Origin: Sinorhizobium medicae
Lineage (GTDB): Bacteria > Pseudomonadota > Alphaproteobacteria > Rhizobiales > Rhizobiaceae
Assembly (NCBI RefSeq): GCF_007827695.1
Contig: NZ_VITA01000011.1
Span: 150,157 to 214,156 of the forward strand
Direction: 5' to 3'
Length of the DNA stretch: 64,000 nucleotides
Each line of letters starts with the position of its first letter. Position 1 is the first letter of the stretch. A program made the position numbers and the translations under genes. Below, one piece after another: positions 9,084 to 17,293 of the stretch. The notes beneath the pieces were generated by a model. That model was given only the letters and a program-made list of their open reading frames with translations, made no database searches and was not told where the DNA came from.

Positions 9084-9167
9084 AGCGAGAGCGCATCGAC
9101 CGGCGGCCATCCGGCGAACAAATTCCCGGCGTTGGCGTTTCCCTCTCCAGGAGAGAAGGAGCGCCGC

Positions 9168-9446
9168 ATGATCTTTAAAAAACGAACATTCTTCGGCGAT
9201 GAGCCCCAGAGGCTGCCTGCGGAAGATCCAGCCGAACTCGAGCGCCGAGTCGCTCACTGTCTCGCGGTCGCACCGGGCCTCGACGCCGTAGCGGTCACGG
9301 TAACTGGCTCGGGCACCACGATTCTGCTCGGGGGTACTGTGGCGACCGAAGAAGAGATCGCCCGCGCCGAAGAGGCGGCCCGATCTGTTGAAGGGGTCGC
9401 CGACGTCGTCAATCGCATCGAACTCGCGAAAGTCGGGACCGGGTGA
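9168..9446 (+). CDS. BON-domain protein
   Basis: The 92-residue protein starts at ATG 9168 behind a good AGGAGAGAAGGAG ribosome-binding site. Residues 25-88 form one BON domain, with alternating helices and strands and the typical glycine/valine pattern (LLGGTVATEEEIARAEEAARSVEGVADVVNRI, quoted here in part by its ends). BON domains bind phospholipid surfaces or partner proteins at the envelope. No signal peptide is visible, so this copy may be cytosolic. It lies 85 bp downstream of hemF on the same strand and may share its transcript. Its exact role is unknown. Confidence 0.75.
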   Translation: MIFKKRTFFGDEPQRLPAEDPAELERRVAHCLAVAPGLDAVAVTVTGSGTTILLGGTVATEEEIARAEEAARSVEGVADVVNRIELAKVGTG

Positions 9447-9537
9447 ATTGCATCCCATTCCAGAGCGAGTTGGGTCCTTTGCCTCTCCCGGTCTGCCATG
9501 GTCGAACCACCGGTGATGCACTCGCCTCCTCCGCTCC

Positions 9538-9569
9538 ATCGTCATCCTCGGGCTTTGACCCGAGAATGA
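9538..9569. repeat. Palindromic intergenic element
   Basis: A near-perfect dyad, TCATCCTCGGG then CTTTGA then CCCGAGAATGA, lies in the convergent gap between the BON gene and the Mla lipoprotein gene. One mismatch interrupts the 11-bp arms. Dyads of this sequence type are common in rhizobial intergenic DNA. It may terminate transcription from either side, although no long T-run follows. Confidence 0.6.
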
Positions 9570-9595
9570 AGGGGCGTCGAAATAGTGCGTTTTCC

Positions 9596-9615
9596 CGATT
9601 CGGAGAAAAGCGGAA
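9596..9615 (-). repeat. Fragment of a dispersed intergenic repeat
   Basis: On the minus strand these 20 bases read TTCCGCTTTTCTCCGAATCG. They are identical to bases 48774-48793 on the plus strand, inside the larger repeat copy next to mobB. Only this end of the element is present here, just before the lipoprotein stop codon. Confidence 0.6.
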
Positions 9616-9619
9616 TGAT

Positions 9620-10234
9620 CTATATGGACCTGAGCGTCCAGCCGACGATATCCGCTGCCACCTGGGCGAAAGCGGCATCAAGCGCGGCGACAAAGGCGGG
9701 ATTGCCGGCGCCCCGCACCGGCACGACGGCGCGAAACGCCTGCTGCTTCCGCACGGTACCGTTCCGGTCATCCAGTATTTTGGCAAATATCTCGACCACC
9801 GCCCTTGCTGGCCCATCCGTGGATATCTCGAAGGCCCTGAGCTCGGTTATCAATTGGTAATCGATCGCTAGCCCTTGCCCAGGCTTGCCAACACGAATCC
9901 TGCCGGTGTTATCGAAAGTCTGGACGAGCCTGTCCTGCACCATGCGCGGCAGACTGTCTCCCCACTGGGCTTTGGCGAGGTATTGCAACTCGGAACTTGA
10001 AAGGCGGACGAGGATCTGATCGCTGCCCAAAGTCTTCAGAGCCGTGGGTTCCGGCACGAGAAGCTGGCGGTTTGTCGCCGACGCACGATCTACGGTCGGA
10101 ACAGACGCCAGGCTAAACGTATCGTTCACCGCCTTGCCCGACCCGCAGCCCGCCAGCACCATGCCCAATGTAAGAACCACCGCAGACCGGACCGCTCCCG
10201 CGCGACGAAAAACTACCAGATCCGGAAAACCCAT
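9620..10234 (-). CDS. ABC-type lipid transport auxiliary lipoprotein (LinN/PqiC-like)
   Basis: The 204-residue protein begins with a basic segment and hydrophobic helix ending in LAGCGSG, a lipobox with Cys near residue 29, so it should be an outer-membrane-directed lipoprotein. The remainder resembles the auxiliary lipoproteins (DUF330/ABC_trans_aux) that accompany MCE-type lipid transporters. I chose ATG 10234 over an in-frame TTG at 10255. It is the last gene of a minus-strand operon of permease, ATPase, MCE protein and lipoprotein. This is the gene set of linKLMN in sphingomonads and of Mla-like systems. It probably bridges the periplasmic MCE ring to the outer membrane. Confidence 0.85.
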   Translation of the reverse strand: MGFPDLVVFRRAGAVRSAVVLTLGMVLAGCGSGKAVNDTFSLASVPTVDRASATNRQLLVPEPTALKTLGSDQILVRLSSSELQYLAKAQWGDSLPRMVQDRLVQTFDNTGRIRVGKPGQGLAIDYQLITELRAFEISTDGPARAVVEIFAKILDDRNGTVRKQQAFRAVVPVRGAGNPAFVAALDAAFAQVAADIVGWTLRSI

Positions 10235-10313
10235 ACCCCGACTATCCCCTTTCAACGTGGCTCATTCCGTTCCCCACCCGAACGCAACCAGCCCGCGACC
10301 TTCGACCGACGAA

Positions 10314-11684
10314 TCACCGACGCGTGCGGCCATCATATTGCTTAACCGTTTCGCCGCCGAACAAAAGCCGTTGCGGATTTTTATCGAATTCGGAAATCGT
10401 ATTTTGCAGACCTTGCACCGTGCGGCGTGTATCGCCGATCAGGGCCTCCACATCTCGAAGTCCGGAATTGGAGAATCGCTTGAGATTTTCGGCGATCGGA
10501 CCGAGCTGTGCGTTCAGGTTTTCCGCCACCCGCCGGAACGACTCGAGCGTTTCGCGTGCCTGCGCCGAAAGCGACGGAGCGTCAGCGTCTCCGAGAAATC
10601 CGTCGATCTTCACGAGTATGCTGTCCACTCGGCCCGAAGCTGCATTCAGCTTGTTCGACATTTGCGTGAAATCGGTGATCGTCTGATCGATATCCCCCTG
10701 CCGGGCGGAAATCTTTTCAGCAAAATCCGAGACTTGCGCGGCGACCTTGCGGGCGTCCGCGCTCGCAGCCGTGATGTCGTTGACGACCAAGCCGACCTTC
10801 TGCGAATCCACCGCGGCAACCAGTGCATCGACGCGTTCCAACGTCTGCTGGGCATTCTTGCCGAACTGATTGTAGGTTTCCAACGTACGCTGGAAGCTGG
10901 CAACCGTTTCGGTCACCTCGCCGGAAGCATTCTTTAGATTGTTACTCACCTGCTCGGCATTGCCGACGATGTTCTCGATCTTCTTCGGGTCTACCGCTTT
11001 GATCAGCCTGTCGGCACCGGCAAGCGTATCGTCGAGTTTCTTGGATGCTGCGTTGACGGAGCCAGACAGTTGTTCGACGCTCTCCAGGAACTGGTCGATG
11101 GCATCGGAATTGTCCGCAAGCGCCTTGGAGAATCGTTCGGCATTGCCGATGGTTGAGGTCAGCGGCCCACGGACGTCGGTGACGAAGCTTTGAATATCCG
11201 TGATCGCCGAATTCGCCCGGTCGAGGATCTGGTCCGCAGTCGCCAGCAGGCTGGTGACGCTCGACTGATCGGCAAGTATATGCGCCTGGGTGCCTCTTTC
11301 CAAAGCGGTCTTCAGAATATTCTCGTCCCCTTTGCGCCCACCGCTGAGCTCGATATAGGCCGCTCCCGTAAGGCCCTGAACTTCGAGAGTGGCGGTCGTA
11401 GATTTCATCACAGGCGCATCGGCTGAGACTTCGGTTATTGCGATCGAATAGCGCGGATCGTTGGCATCGATCGCGAGATTACGGACGCTGCCGACATTGA
11501 TGCCATTGAAGCGAACCGGCGAGCCTACCGACAGGCCATTTGCCGATCCGGGAATATTGACGACGAGCTGGACCATTTGGCCGGTGCGGCCATATTGCGA
11601 CATCCAGTAGACGAAACCGAAGGCGGCCGCGATGACCAGGACGGTGAAGAAGCCGACAATGGCATAATTCGCTTTAGTTTCCAT
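10314..11684 (-). CDS. mlaD: MCE-domain substrate-binding protein of lipid transporter (MlaD-like)
   Basis: The 456-residue protein has an N-terminal membrane anchor at residues 5-25 (ANYAIVGFFTVLVIAAAFGFVY, quoted only to locate it) and an MCE/MlaD domain at about 38-115 (VVNIPGSANGLSVGSPVRFNG). A long helical tail follows with heptad-like runs. Such proteins form hexameric rings that shuttle phospholipids between inner and outer membranes. The tail is much longer than in E. coli MlaD (183 residues) and is closer to the LinM/PqiB/YebT style, where helices build a periplasmic channel. Start ATG 11684 is preferred over 11690 for its spacing to AGGTAGGT. Confidence 0.9.
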   Translation of the reverse strand: METKANYAIVGFFTVLVIAAAFGFVYWMSQYGRTGQMVQLVVNIPGSANGLSVGSPVRFNGINVGSVRNLAIDANDPRYSIAITEVSADAPVMKSTTATLEVQGLTGAAYIELSGGRKGDENILKTALERGTQAHILADQSSVTSLLATADQILDRANSAITDIQSFVTDVRGPLTSTIGNAERFSKALADNSDAIDQFLESVEQLSGSVNAASKKLDDTLAGADRLIKAVDPKKIENIVGNAEQVSNNLKNASGEVTETVASFQRTLETYNQFGKNAQQTLERVDALVAAVDSQKVGLVVNDITAASADARKVAAQVSDFAEKISARQGDIDQTITDFTQMSNKLNAASGRVDSILVKIDGFLGDADAPSLSAQARETLESFRRVAENLNAQLGPIAENLKRFSNSGLRDVEALIGDTRRTVQGLQNTISEFDKNPQRLLFGGETVKQYDGRTRR

Positions 11685-11776
11685 CGGCATTACCTACCTT
11701 TGCGGCCTGTGCCGCCTGTTCATGTGCTTCTGCGAGCCGGTTACCGCAGCGGCCCGCTTGCGTATTCTCGTGTCGA

Positions 11777-12583
11777 TCATGCCTCGCGAACGATCGACCG
11801 TGCGCGTTTGCCTCGGAAATACGACTTCACCCAAGGGTCGTCGCAGGCGAGCATGTCCTCGATAGTGCCTTCGACGAGTACACGCTTCTTGCCGAGCACC
11901 GCGATCCGGTCGCATACCGAAAACAAGCTGTCCAGATCGTGCGTCACCATATACACGGTCAATCCAAGCGTGTCCCGCAGCTTGGCAATCAACTCGTCGA
12001 ACTCAGCGGCACCGATCGGATCGAGGCCGGATGTCGGCTCATCGAGGAAAACGAGATCGGGATCGAGCGCAAGTGCACGGGCCAGGGCCGCGCGCTTGAT
12101 CATGCCGCCCGAAAGCTCGGAAGGATACTTCTCCGCTGCCTCCGGTGCCAAGCCCACCAGTTCAATCTTAAGTCGCGCCAGTTCGTCCATGAGGTCTTGG
12201 GGTAGATCCAGATATTCGCGCATCGGCACCTGGATGTTCTCCCGTACGGTCAGGGCGGAGAAAAGCGCGCCGTGCTGGAACAACACGCCGAGGCGCATGT
12301 CGAGCGCGACGCGCTCGGCCTCCCCCATCTTGTCGTAGTCGGCGCCTAGAATCTCTATCGTGCCGGAACGCTTCGTCAGTAACCTCAGGACCGTGCGCAT
12401 CAGAACCGATTTGCCGGTGCCCGAGGCGCCGACGAAGCCCAGAATTTCGCCGCGCAACACTTCGAGATTGAGATTGTCTAGCACGATATTCTCGCCGAAT
12501 CCGACCGTAAGGTCGCGAACGGAAAGGACCGCCTGCCCCTTCCCCCCCGCATCCGCTTGCTTGCCGATGACTGCCTGAACCAT
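11777..12583 (-). CDS. mlaF: Lipid-transport ABC ATPase (MlaF-like)
   Basis: The 268-residue ATPase carries Walker A (GASGTGKSVLMRTVL) near residue 53, the signature LSGGMIKRAALARAL near 155 and Walker B (LVFLDEPTSGLDPIGA) near 178. The GLDPIGAxxFD stretch and the LSGGMxKR signature are typical of the MlaF/Ttg2A subgroup that energises lipid transport through MlaE. Start ATG 12583 follows the permease stop codon by only a few bases, with TGAGG as ribosome-binding site, so translation is probably coupled. No mlaC gene for a periplasmic lipid chaperone is present in this cluster. Confidence 0.93.
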   Translation of the reverse strand: MVQAVIGKQADAGGKGQAVLSVRDLTVGFGENIVLDNLNLEVLRGEILGFVGASGTGKSVLMRTVLRLLTKRSGTIEILGADYDKMGEAERVALDMRLGVLFQHGALFSALTVRENIQVPMREYLDLPQDLMDELARLKIELVGLAPEAAEKYPSELSGGMIKRAALARALALDPDLVFLDEPTSGLDPIGAAEFDELIAKLRDTLGLTVYMVTHDLDSLFSVCDRIAVLGKKRVLVEGTIEDMLACDDPWVKSYFRGKRARSIVREA

Positions 12584-12593
12584 GTTCGCCACC

Positions 12594-13733
12594 TCAGAAA
12601 TCGATTGCCGCGTAGAATATGGCGAACAGTCCGTCGATCAGGATCACGACGAATATCGACTTGACGACGGACGAGGTCACCCGCCGCCCAAGCGACTCGG
12701 CACTGCCGCCGACCTTCAATCCTTCGACCGCGGCAACGACGCCGATGATGAGCGCCATGAAGGGTGCCTTGATCATGCCGGCCGCGACGGAAGAGAAATC
12801 GACCGCCTCCTGCAAACGCGCCAGGAAAGTCGGAATCGTGATGCCGGAATAGGCCCAGGCCACCATGGCGGCGCCGGCAAGGGCGGCGAAGTTCGCGATG
12901 ATCGTCAGGAGCGGCAGGACGATCGTCAGGGCCACGAGGCGCGGAAAGACGAGAACGCCGATCGGGCTCAAGCCCATGACTTTGAGCGCGTCGACCTCTT
13001 CGCGCATCTTCATCGAGCCTATCTCGGCGGTAATCGCACTTCCCGATCGCCCGGCGATCATGATCGCTGTAAGCAACACGCCGATCTCGCGCAGTTGCAG
13101 GATGCCGACGAGGTCGACGACGAAGATTTCGGCGCCGAAGGAGCGGAGCTGGAATGCGCCCTGCTGCGCGATGATGGCACCGATCAGGAAGGACATCAGG
13201 GTGATGATCGGCGTCGCCATCACGCCCATCCGGTCGATCTGATGGACGATCGCAGCGGGTGAAACGCCCGCATGGCGCCCAAGCTTCATCTGAGCGCCGC
13301 GAACCGCTGATCCCAGAATGTACATGGCCGCGACGGTGTCGGTCCATATGGAAACCGTCAGCTCACCTACAGGCGCAAACAGCCGCTGGAAGAGTGGTGC
13401 TCGTGCCGTCTCCCCTTCCGGGCTGCGCAATTGCTTCGGCAGTGCGAGGATCAGTTCGGCATACCGGTCGCTGCCTGCGAAACGAACCTCGTCGGCGGTC
13501 CCGTTCATGAATCGACGAATGATCCACGCACCAGCCGTATCCATTGCCGTGATGCCGGAGAAATCGAACTCGCTCTGCCCGCCGGCCGGTTTTCCAAGCC
13601 GCTTCAGCTTGGCACTCATCGCCTCGGCCGTCTCATGCCTCCAGTCGCCGCTGAACACATAACGCCGACCGTTTCCGGCGGCGCCCTCATCGACGACGAC
13701 GTCGGCAGCGGTCTCTGTTTGGGCAGGCGTCAC
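12594..13733 (-). CDS. mlaE: STAS domain-MlaE permease fusion of lipid ABC transporter
   Basis: The 379-residue protein joins two modules. About residues 28-115 form a STAS domain (YVFSGDWRHETAEAMS...FDFSGITAMDTAGAWIIRRF), like stand-alone MlaB. Residues 145-379 are the MlaE permease with five to six helices and the family segment GRSGSAITAEIGSMKMREEVDAL. In E. coli MlaB is a separate subunit controlling the ATPase; here it is fused to the permease. The start is a GTG at 13733 with a weak ribosome-binding site. It is the first gene of the four-gene operon and is divergent from the epimerase. Confidence 0.93.
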   Translation of the reverse strand: MTPAQTETAADVVVDEGAAGNGRRYVFSGDWRHETAEAMSAKLKRLGKPAGGQSEFDFSGITAMDTAGAWIIRRFMNGTADEVRFAGSDRYAELILALPKQLRSPEGETARAPLFQRLFAPVGELTVSIWTDTVAAMYILGSAVRGAQMKLGRHAGVSPAAIVHQIDRMGVMATPIITLMSFLIGAIIAQQGAFQLRSFGAEIFVVDLVGILQLREIGVLLTAIMIAGRSGSAITAEIGSMKMREEVDALKVMGLSPIGVLVFPRLVALTIVLPLLTIIANFAALAGAAMVAWAYSGITIPTFLARLQEAVDFSSVAAGMIKAPFMALIIGVVAAVEGLKVGGSAESLGRRVTSSVVKSIFVVILIDGLFAIFYAAIDF

Positions 13734-13918
13734 GTGATATCGGTCTTTCAGTTGGTTCTCTGCATACTCTCTTAAACGAGATTCCGCTCGATGACAAAAT
13801 CATGCGGGAATTCAAAGTCGTACAGTGCCCTTGGTGCGACAGAAATGACACAATGGACCCCATGTTGCGCGAATCTCCGCTGCGCGGCCCAAGCGGACGG
13901 AATCAAAGGGTTTTCACC

Positions 13919-14902
13919 ATGCCGATCTCTCTTAAAGCCACCGTTGAACATTTCCCCATTGCCGGTGCTTTCACCATTTCCCGCGGCTCGAAAACGACCG
14001 CAAGCGTCGTCACATGCCGTATCACCGAGGGCACGGTATCGGGTTGGGCCGAATGCGTCCCCTATGCCCGCTATGGCGAATCGGTCGAATCGGTGCTGAG
14101 CGCCATCGAGTCGGTACGGCCCCTCATCGAAGAGGGCATGGCCCGTGAGGATCTGCAGGAGGCGATGAAGCCTGGCGCCGCTCGAAATGCGGTCGATTGC
14201 GCCCTGTGGGATATCGAGGCAAAGCGCCGTGGAAGAACGGCAGCTTCGCTCGCCGGCATCGCGGACCCGATGCCATTGACGACCGCCTTCACTCTATCGC
14301 TCGCCGAACCGGAGGCGATGGGCGCTCAGGCCGCGAAACATGCCAAGCGGGCGCTTCTTAAGGTGAAAGTCGGAACGGCAGACGACACTGCCCGCATTCG
14401 CGCCGTCCGAAAGAGCGCGCCGGACAGCCGCATCATTCTCGATGCCAATGAAGGCTGGACAGCCGACAATATCGCCGCTCATTTCTCCGCCTGTGCCGAG
14501 AACGGCATCGCACTGATCGAACAGCCGCTGCCGGCCGGACAGGACGACATACTCGCTGGCCTGCCGCGTCCAGTGCCGGTCTGCGCCGACGAGAGCGTCC
14601 ATGCCACACAGGACATCAAAAGCCTTGCCGACCGCTATGACGCGGTCAACATCAAGCTCGACAAGACTGGCGGGCTTACCGAGGCACTGCGCATGCGCGC
14701 TGCCGCCGAGGCGCTCGGCCTCAAGATCATGATCGGCTGCATGGTCGGCAGTTCGCTCGCCATGGCGCCTGCGGTCCTCCTCGCCCAGGGTGCGGATTTC
14801 GTTGATCTGGACGGACCGCTCCTGCTTTCCAAGGACCGGTCCCCCGGCCTGCGCTACGAGGCCTCGCTCGTTTTTCCGGCGGAAGCCAGCCTCTGGGGTT
14901 GA
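13919..14902 (+). CDS. Dipeptide epimerase (L-Ala-D/L-Glu type), enolase superfamily
   Basis: The 327-residue protein has the enolase-superfamily layout: a capping domain (1-100) and a barrel. The catalytic lysine motif (LLKVKVG) is near residue 150, metal ligands lie in DANEGW and IEQPLP and CADES, and the second lysine is in AVNIKLDKTGGL. A C-terminal segment reads DLDGPLLL. This pattern is that of L-Ala-D/L-Glu epimerases, which racemise murein-derived dipeptides for recycling. ATG 13919 is the start where similarity begins. The last 49 bp overlap the end of the convergent MFS gene; such a peptide-recycling role would fit with that transporter only by inference. Confidence 0.85.
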   Translation: MPISLKATVEHFPIAGAFTISRGSKTTASVVTCRITEGTVSGWAECVPYARYGESVESVLSAIESVRPLIEEGMAREDLQEAMKPGAARNAVDCALWDIEAKRRGRTAASLAGIADPMPLTTAFTLSLAEPEAMGAQAAKHAKRALLKVKVGTADDTARIRAVRKSAPDSRIILDANEGWTADNIAAHFSACAENGIALIEQPLPAGQDDILAGLPRPVPVCADESVHATQDIKSLADRYDAVNIKLDKTGGLTEALRMRAAAEALGLKIMIGCMVGSSLAMAPAVLLAQGADFVDLDGPLLLSKDRSPGLRYEASLVFPAEASLWG

Positions 14903-16077
14903 AGAAACCAGCCCAGAAAAGTGAAGAGGCACCCCGACAGCGCAACCACCGACATGGAGTAGAAGCCGTCGACACCGAACCAGGCGTAGAAATAGCCGGA
15001 CAGAAAGGTGAAGATAGCCGTGAAGACGCCGGTGTAGAAAAAATACAGCCCCTGCGCCGATGCCTCCTGCTCCTCCGCGACGCGCTCGACCAGCTTGTGC
15101 TGCATGCCCGTATGCATGATCGCGTAAGTGAAGGCGTGGAAGCATTGCAGAACGAAATAGCCCGAAAAACCGAGATCCATCGGGAAGATCAGCCAGCGTA
15201 TGACAGCAAGCAGGCAGCCGGAGAAGATCATCGTCCAGACGCTGAACCGGCGGACGATCGCCTTGGCGAAGAAGAACATCAGAACTTCCGCCGCGACGCC
15301 GGCACTCCAGAGAACGCCGATCTGCGTGCCGCTGTAGCCGATATGTTGCCAGTAAATGGCAGAGAAGGCGAAGAGCATCGCGTGGCTGCTATTGATCAGC
15401 GTCACGCCGACCAGGAGCAGTTGCAGATCCGTCTGGCGCAGCGATTGTGGCGGAGGCTCCGTGATTGCGGTAATCGGCGACGGCCTGCGCGGCCGCCCGA
15501 CACGCGGCGCCGCTACGGCCAACAGAATGGCCAGCGCGAAACCCGCGGCCATGGCCGGCAGGACCATCTGGCCGCCGACGATCCCGATCAGCCAGCCACC
15601 CAGCATCGTCGCCCCGATAAAGGCGACCGATCCCCAGACACGCATCTGCGCGTAGTCGAAGCCCCAGCGCCGAACGCCCGATAAGGCGATGGCCTCGACG
15701 ATCGGCATGTAAGGGGAATAAACCGCCGATTGCAGCGTGTAGATGACGAGAACTGGCCAGAAACGCTGCGCATGGAAAAGAATAATGGCAGCGGCGAAAG
15801 ACAGGACCCCGGACCAGATCAGAACGATAGACCGCTCGCCAATACGGTCGGCAAGAACGCCCGCCAAGGGTGCGGTGATCACTCGGACGAACATGGGAAC
15901 CGCAAGCACTATGCCGATTTCGAAATCGCTGAGCGACAGGCTGCTGAGCCAGACCGGAAAGTACGGCATGGCGAAACCATTGACGATCAACGGCGCCGAG
16001 AAGAGCAGCGCAATGCGGAGTGCGAAATGGCGCGGCGGGGGCCCCGCTACGAACGCGGGAGCAGAGGAGGGAATCAT
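14854..16077 (-). CDS. MFS transporter, HcaT-like
   Basis: The 407-residue protein has about twelve membrane helices. Early in the chain it reads FSAPLIVNGFAMPYFPVWL, then DFEIGIVLAVPMFVRVITAP and LADRIGERS. This resembles the HcaT/PP-permease group of the major facilitator superfamily. Its 3' end overlaps the convergent epimerase gene by 49 bp (14854-14902), so both C-termini are coded on opposite strands of the same DNA. Substrate unknown; aromatic acids are transported by the named relative. Confidence 0.85.
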   Translation of the reverse strand: MIPSSAPAFVAGPPPRHFALRIALLFSAPLIVNGFAMPYFPVWLSSLSLSDFEIGIVLAVPMFVRVITAPLAGVLADRIGERSIVLIWSGVLSFAAAIILFHAQRFWPVLVIYTLQSAVYSPYMPIVEAIALSGVRRWGFDYAQMRVWGSVAFIGATMLGGWLIGIVGGQMVLPAMAAGFALAILLAVAAPRVGRPRRPSPITAITEPPPQSLRQTDLQLLLVGVTLINSSHAMLFAFSAIYWQHIGYSGTQIGVLWSAGVAAEVLMFFFAKAIVRRFSVWTMIFSGCLLAVIRWLIFPMDLGFSGYFVLQCFHAFTYAIMHTGMQHKLVERVAEEQEASAQGLYFFYTGVFTAIFTFLSGYFYAWFGVDGFYSMSVVALSGCLFTFLGWFLQPQRLASAGKTSEAS

Positions 16078-16214
16078 GGGGAGACCTGATGGCTGTACGC
16101 CACCATTAACATAACTGAGCGTGCGTTCGCCATCGGCTACTTATCACTACAGGCGCTTGTCCACTGGGACGATTGAGGCCCTATGACGTACGACGTTTCG
16201 TCTTGGAGAACCGG

Positions 16215-17048
16215 TTATGCGGCTTGCGGTGCGAGCCGCGTAACGGCCTCGGAGGCTCGCTGGTCCGCGGTAGTGTCTCCACGCGTCTGGTGCCACGTGA
16301 TAAGCTCCATGGTGCCGTCATGATGCTCGGCGATCGCCGTGCAGCTCTCCACCCAATCCCCGGTGTTGATGTACCTGATGTCGCCGATGTCTTCGATGAT
16401 TGCATGATGGATGTGGCCGCAGATGACGCCTTGGGCGTCGTGGCGACGGGCCTCCTCAGCCACGACTCTCTGGAACTCTCCGATGAAGTTTACCGCATGT
16501 TTGACTTGCAGCTTCGCCCAGGAGGAGAAAGACCAGTAAGGCATGTCGAGACGACGACGTACGGCGGCAAGGCCGATATTGATGGCGATCGCCATGTCAT
16601 AGGCCCAGTCACCCAGATAGGCGAGGACACGTGCATTGCGCACGACGACATCGAACTCATCGCCGTGCAGCACGAGATAGGTCCGGCCGTCCGCGCCCCG
16701 GTGGAGGTAACGCTGCGCCACTTCGATACCGCCGAAATGAATGCCCGGAAAGTCGCGGAGGAACTCGTCATGGTTTCCCGGGATATAGACAATCCGCGTA
16801 CCCTTCCGTGCCTTACGCAGAAGCTTCTGGACCACGTCGTTGCAGGATTGCGGCCAATACCAGCTGCGCTTCAGGCGCCAGCCGTCGACGATGTCGCCGA
16901 CGAGGATGATCGTGTCCGCCTCGTGGTGGCGCAGAAAATCGATCAGGAAATCCGTCTTGGCCGCCTTCGAGCCCAGATGAACATCGGAAATGAAGAGCGT
17001 CCGCAGTTTCCGAACGGAATTCTGTTGGGGTGCCGATACCGTCGCCAT
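16215..17048 (-). CDS. Calcineurin-like metallophosphoesterase (LpxH-like, COG2908 type)
   Basis: The 277-residue protein has the metallophosphoesterase motifs in order: FISDVHLGS (residues 18-26), VGDIVDGW near 50, PGNHDE near 84, VLHGDEFD near 115, and GHIHHA near 200. These bind two metal ions. The nearest family is UDP-2,3-diacylglucosamine diphosphatase, which cleaves the pyrophosphate bond in lipid A synthesis. Many alphaproteobacteria use LpxI for that step, so the substrate here is unsure. ATG 17048 is preferred to an in-frame TTG at 17087. It is divergent from dme across about 245 bp. Confidence 0.85.
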   Translation of the reverse strand: MATVSAPQQNSVRKLRTLFISDVHLGSKAAKTDFLIDFLRHHEADTIILVGDIVDGWRLKRSWYWPQSCNDVVQKLLRKARKGTRIVYIPGNHDEFLRDFPGIHFGGIEVAQRYLHRGADGRTYLVLHGDEFDVVVRNARVLAYLGDWAYDMAIAINIGLAAVRRRLDMPYWSFSSWAKLQVKHAVNFIGEFQRVVAEEARRHDAQGVICGHIHHAIIEDIGDIRYINTGDWVESCTAIAEHHDGTMELITWHQTRGDTTADQRASEAVTRLAPQAA

Positions 17049-17293
17049 GCCAGCCTCATCCTGGTTTAGCCGTTTCAGAACCGTCAAAATCAGACTCGTG
17101 TTTCAGGAAGATGACACAGGGTATCGGCAGCACGCAGCAAGGGCTGGGGAGCAAGCCCGGAAAGAACCGCGTCGAAACTGTACCTGCCGGGCGATTCATG
17201 CCAAAAGGCACGACATCGATCAGCATCGGACATGAACGCACTCCCGAACCCGCGCTCTCAAGTCCTACGCAAGAAGTCAAGGAAAACAGAGGC

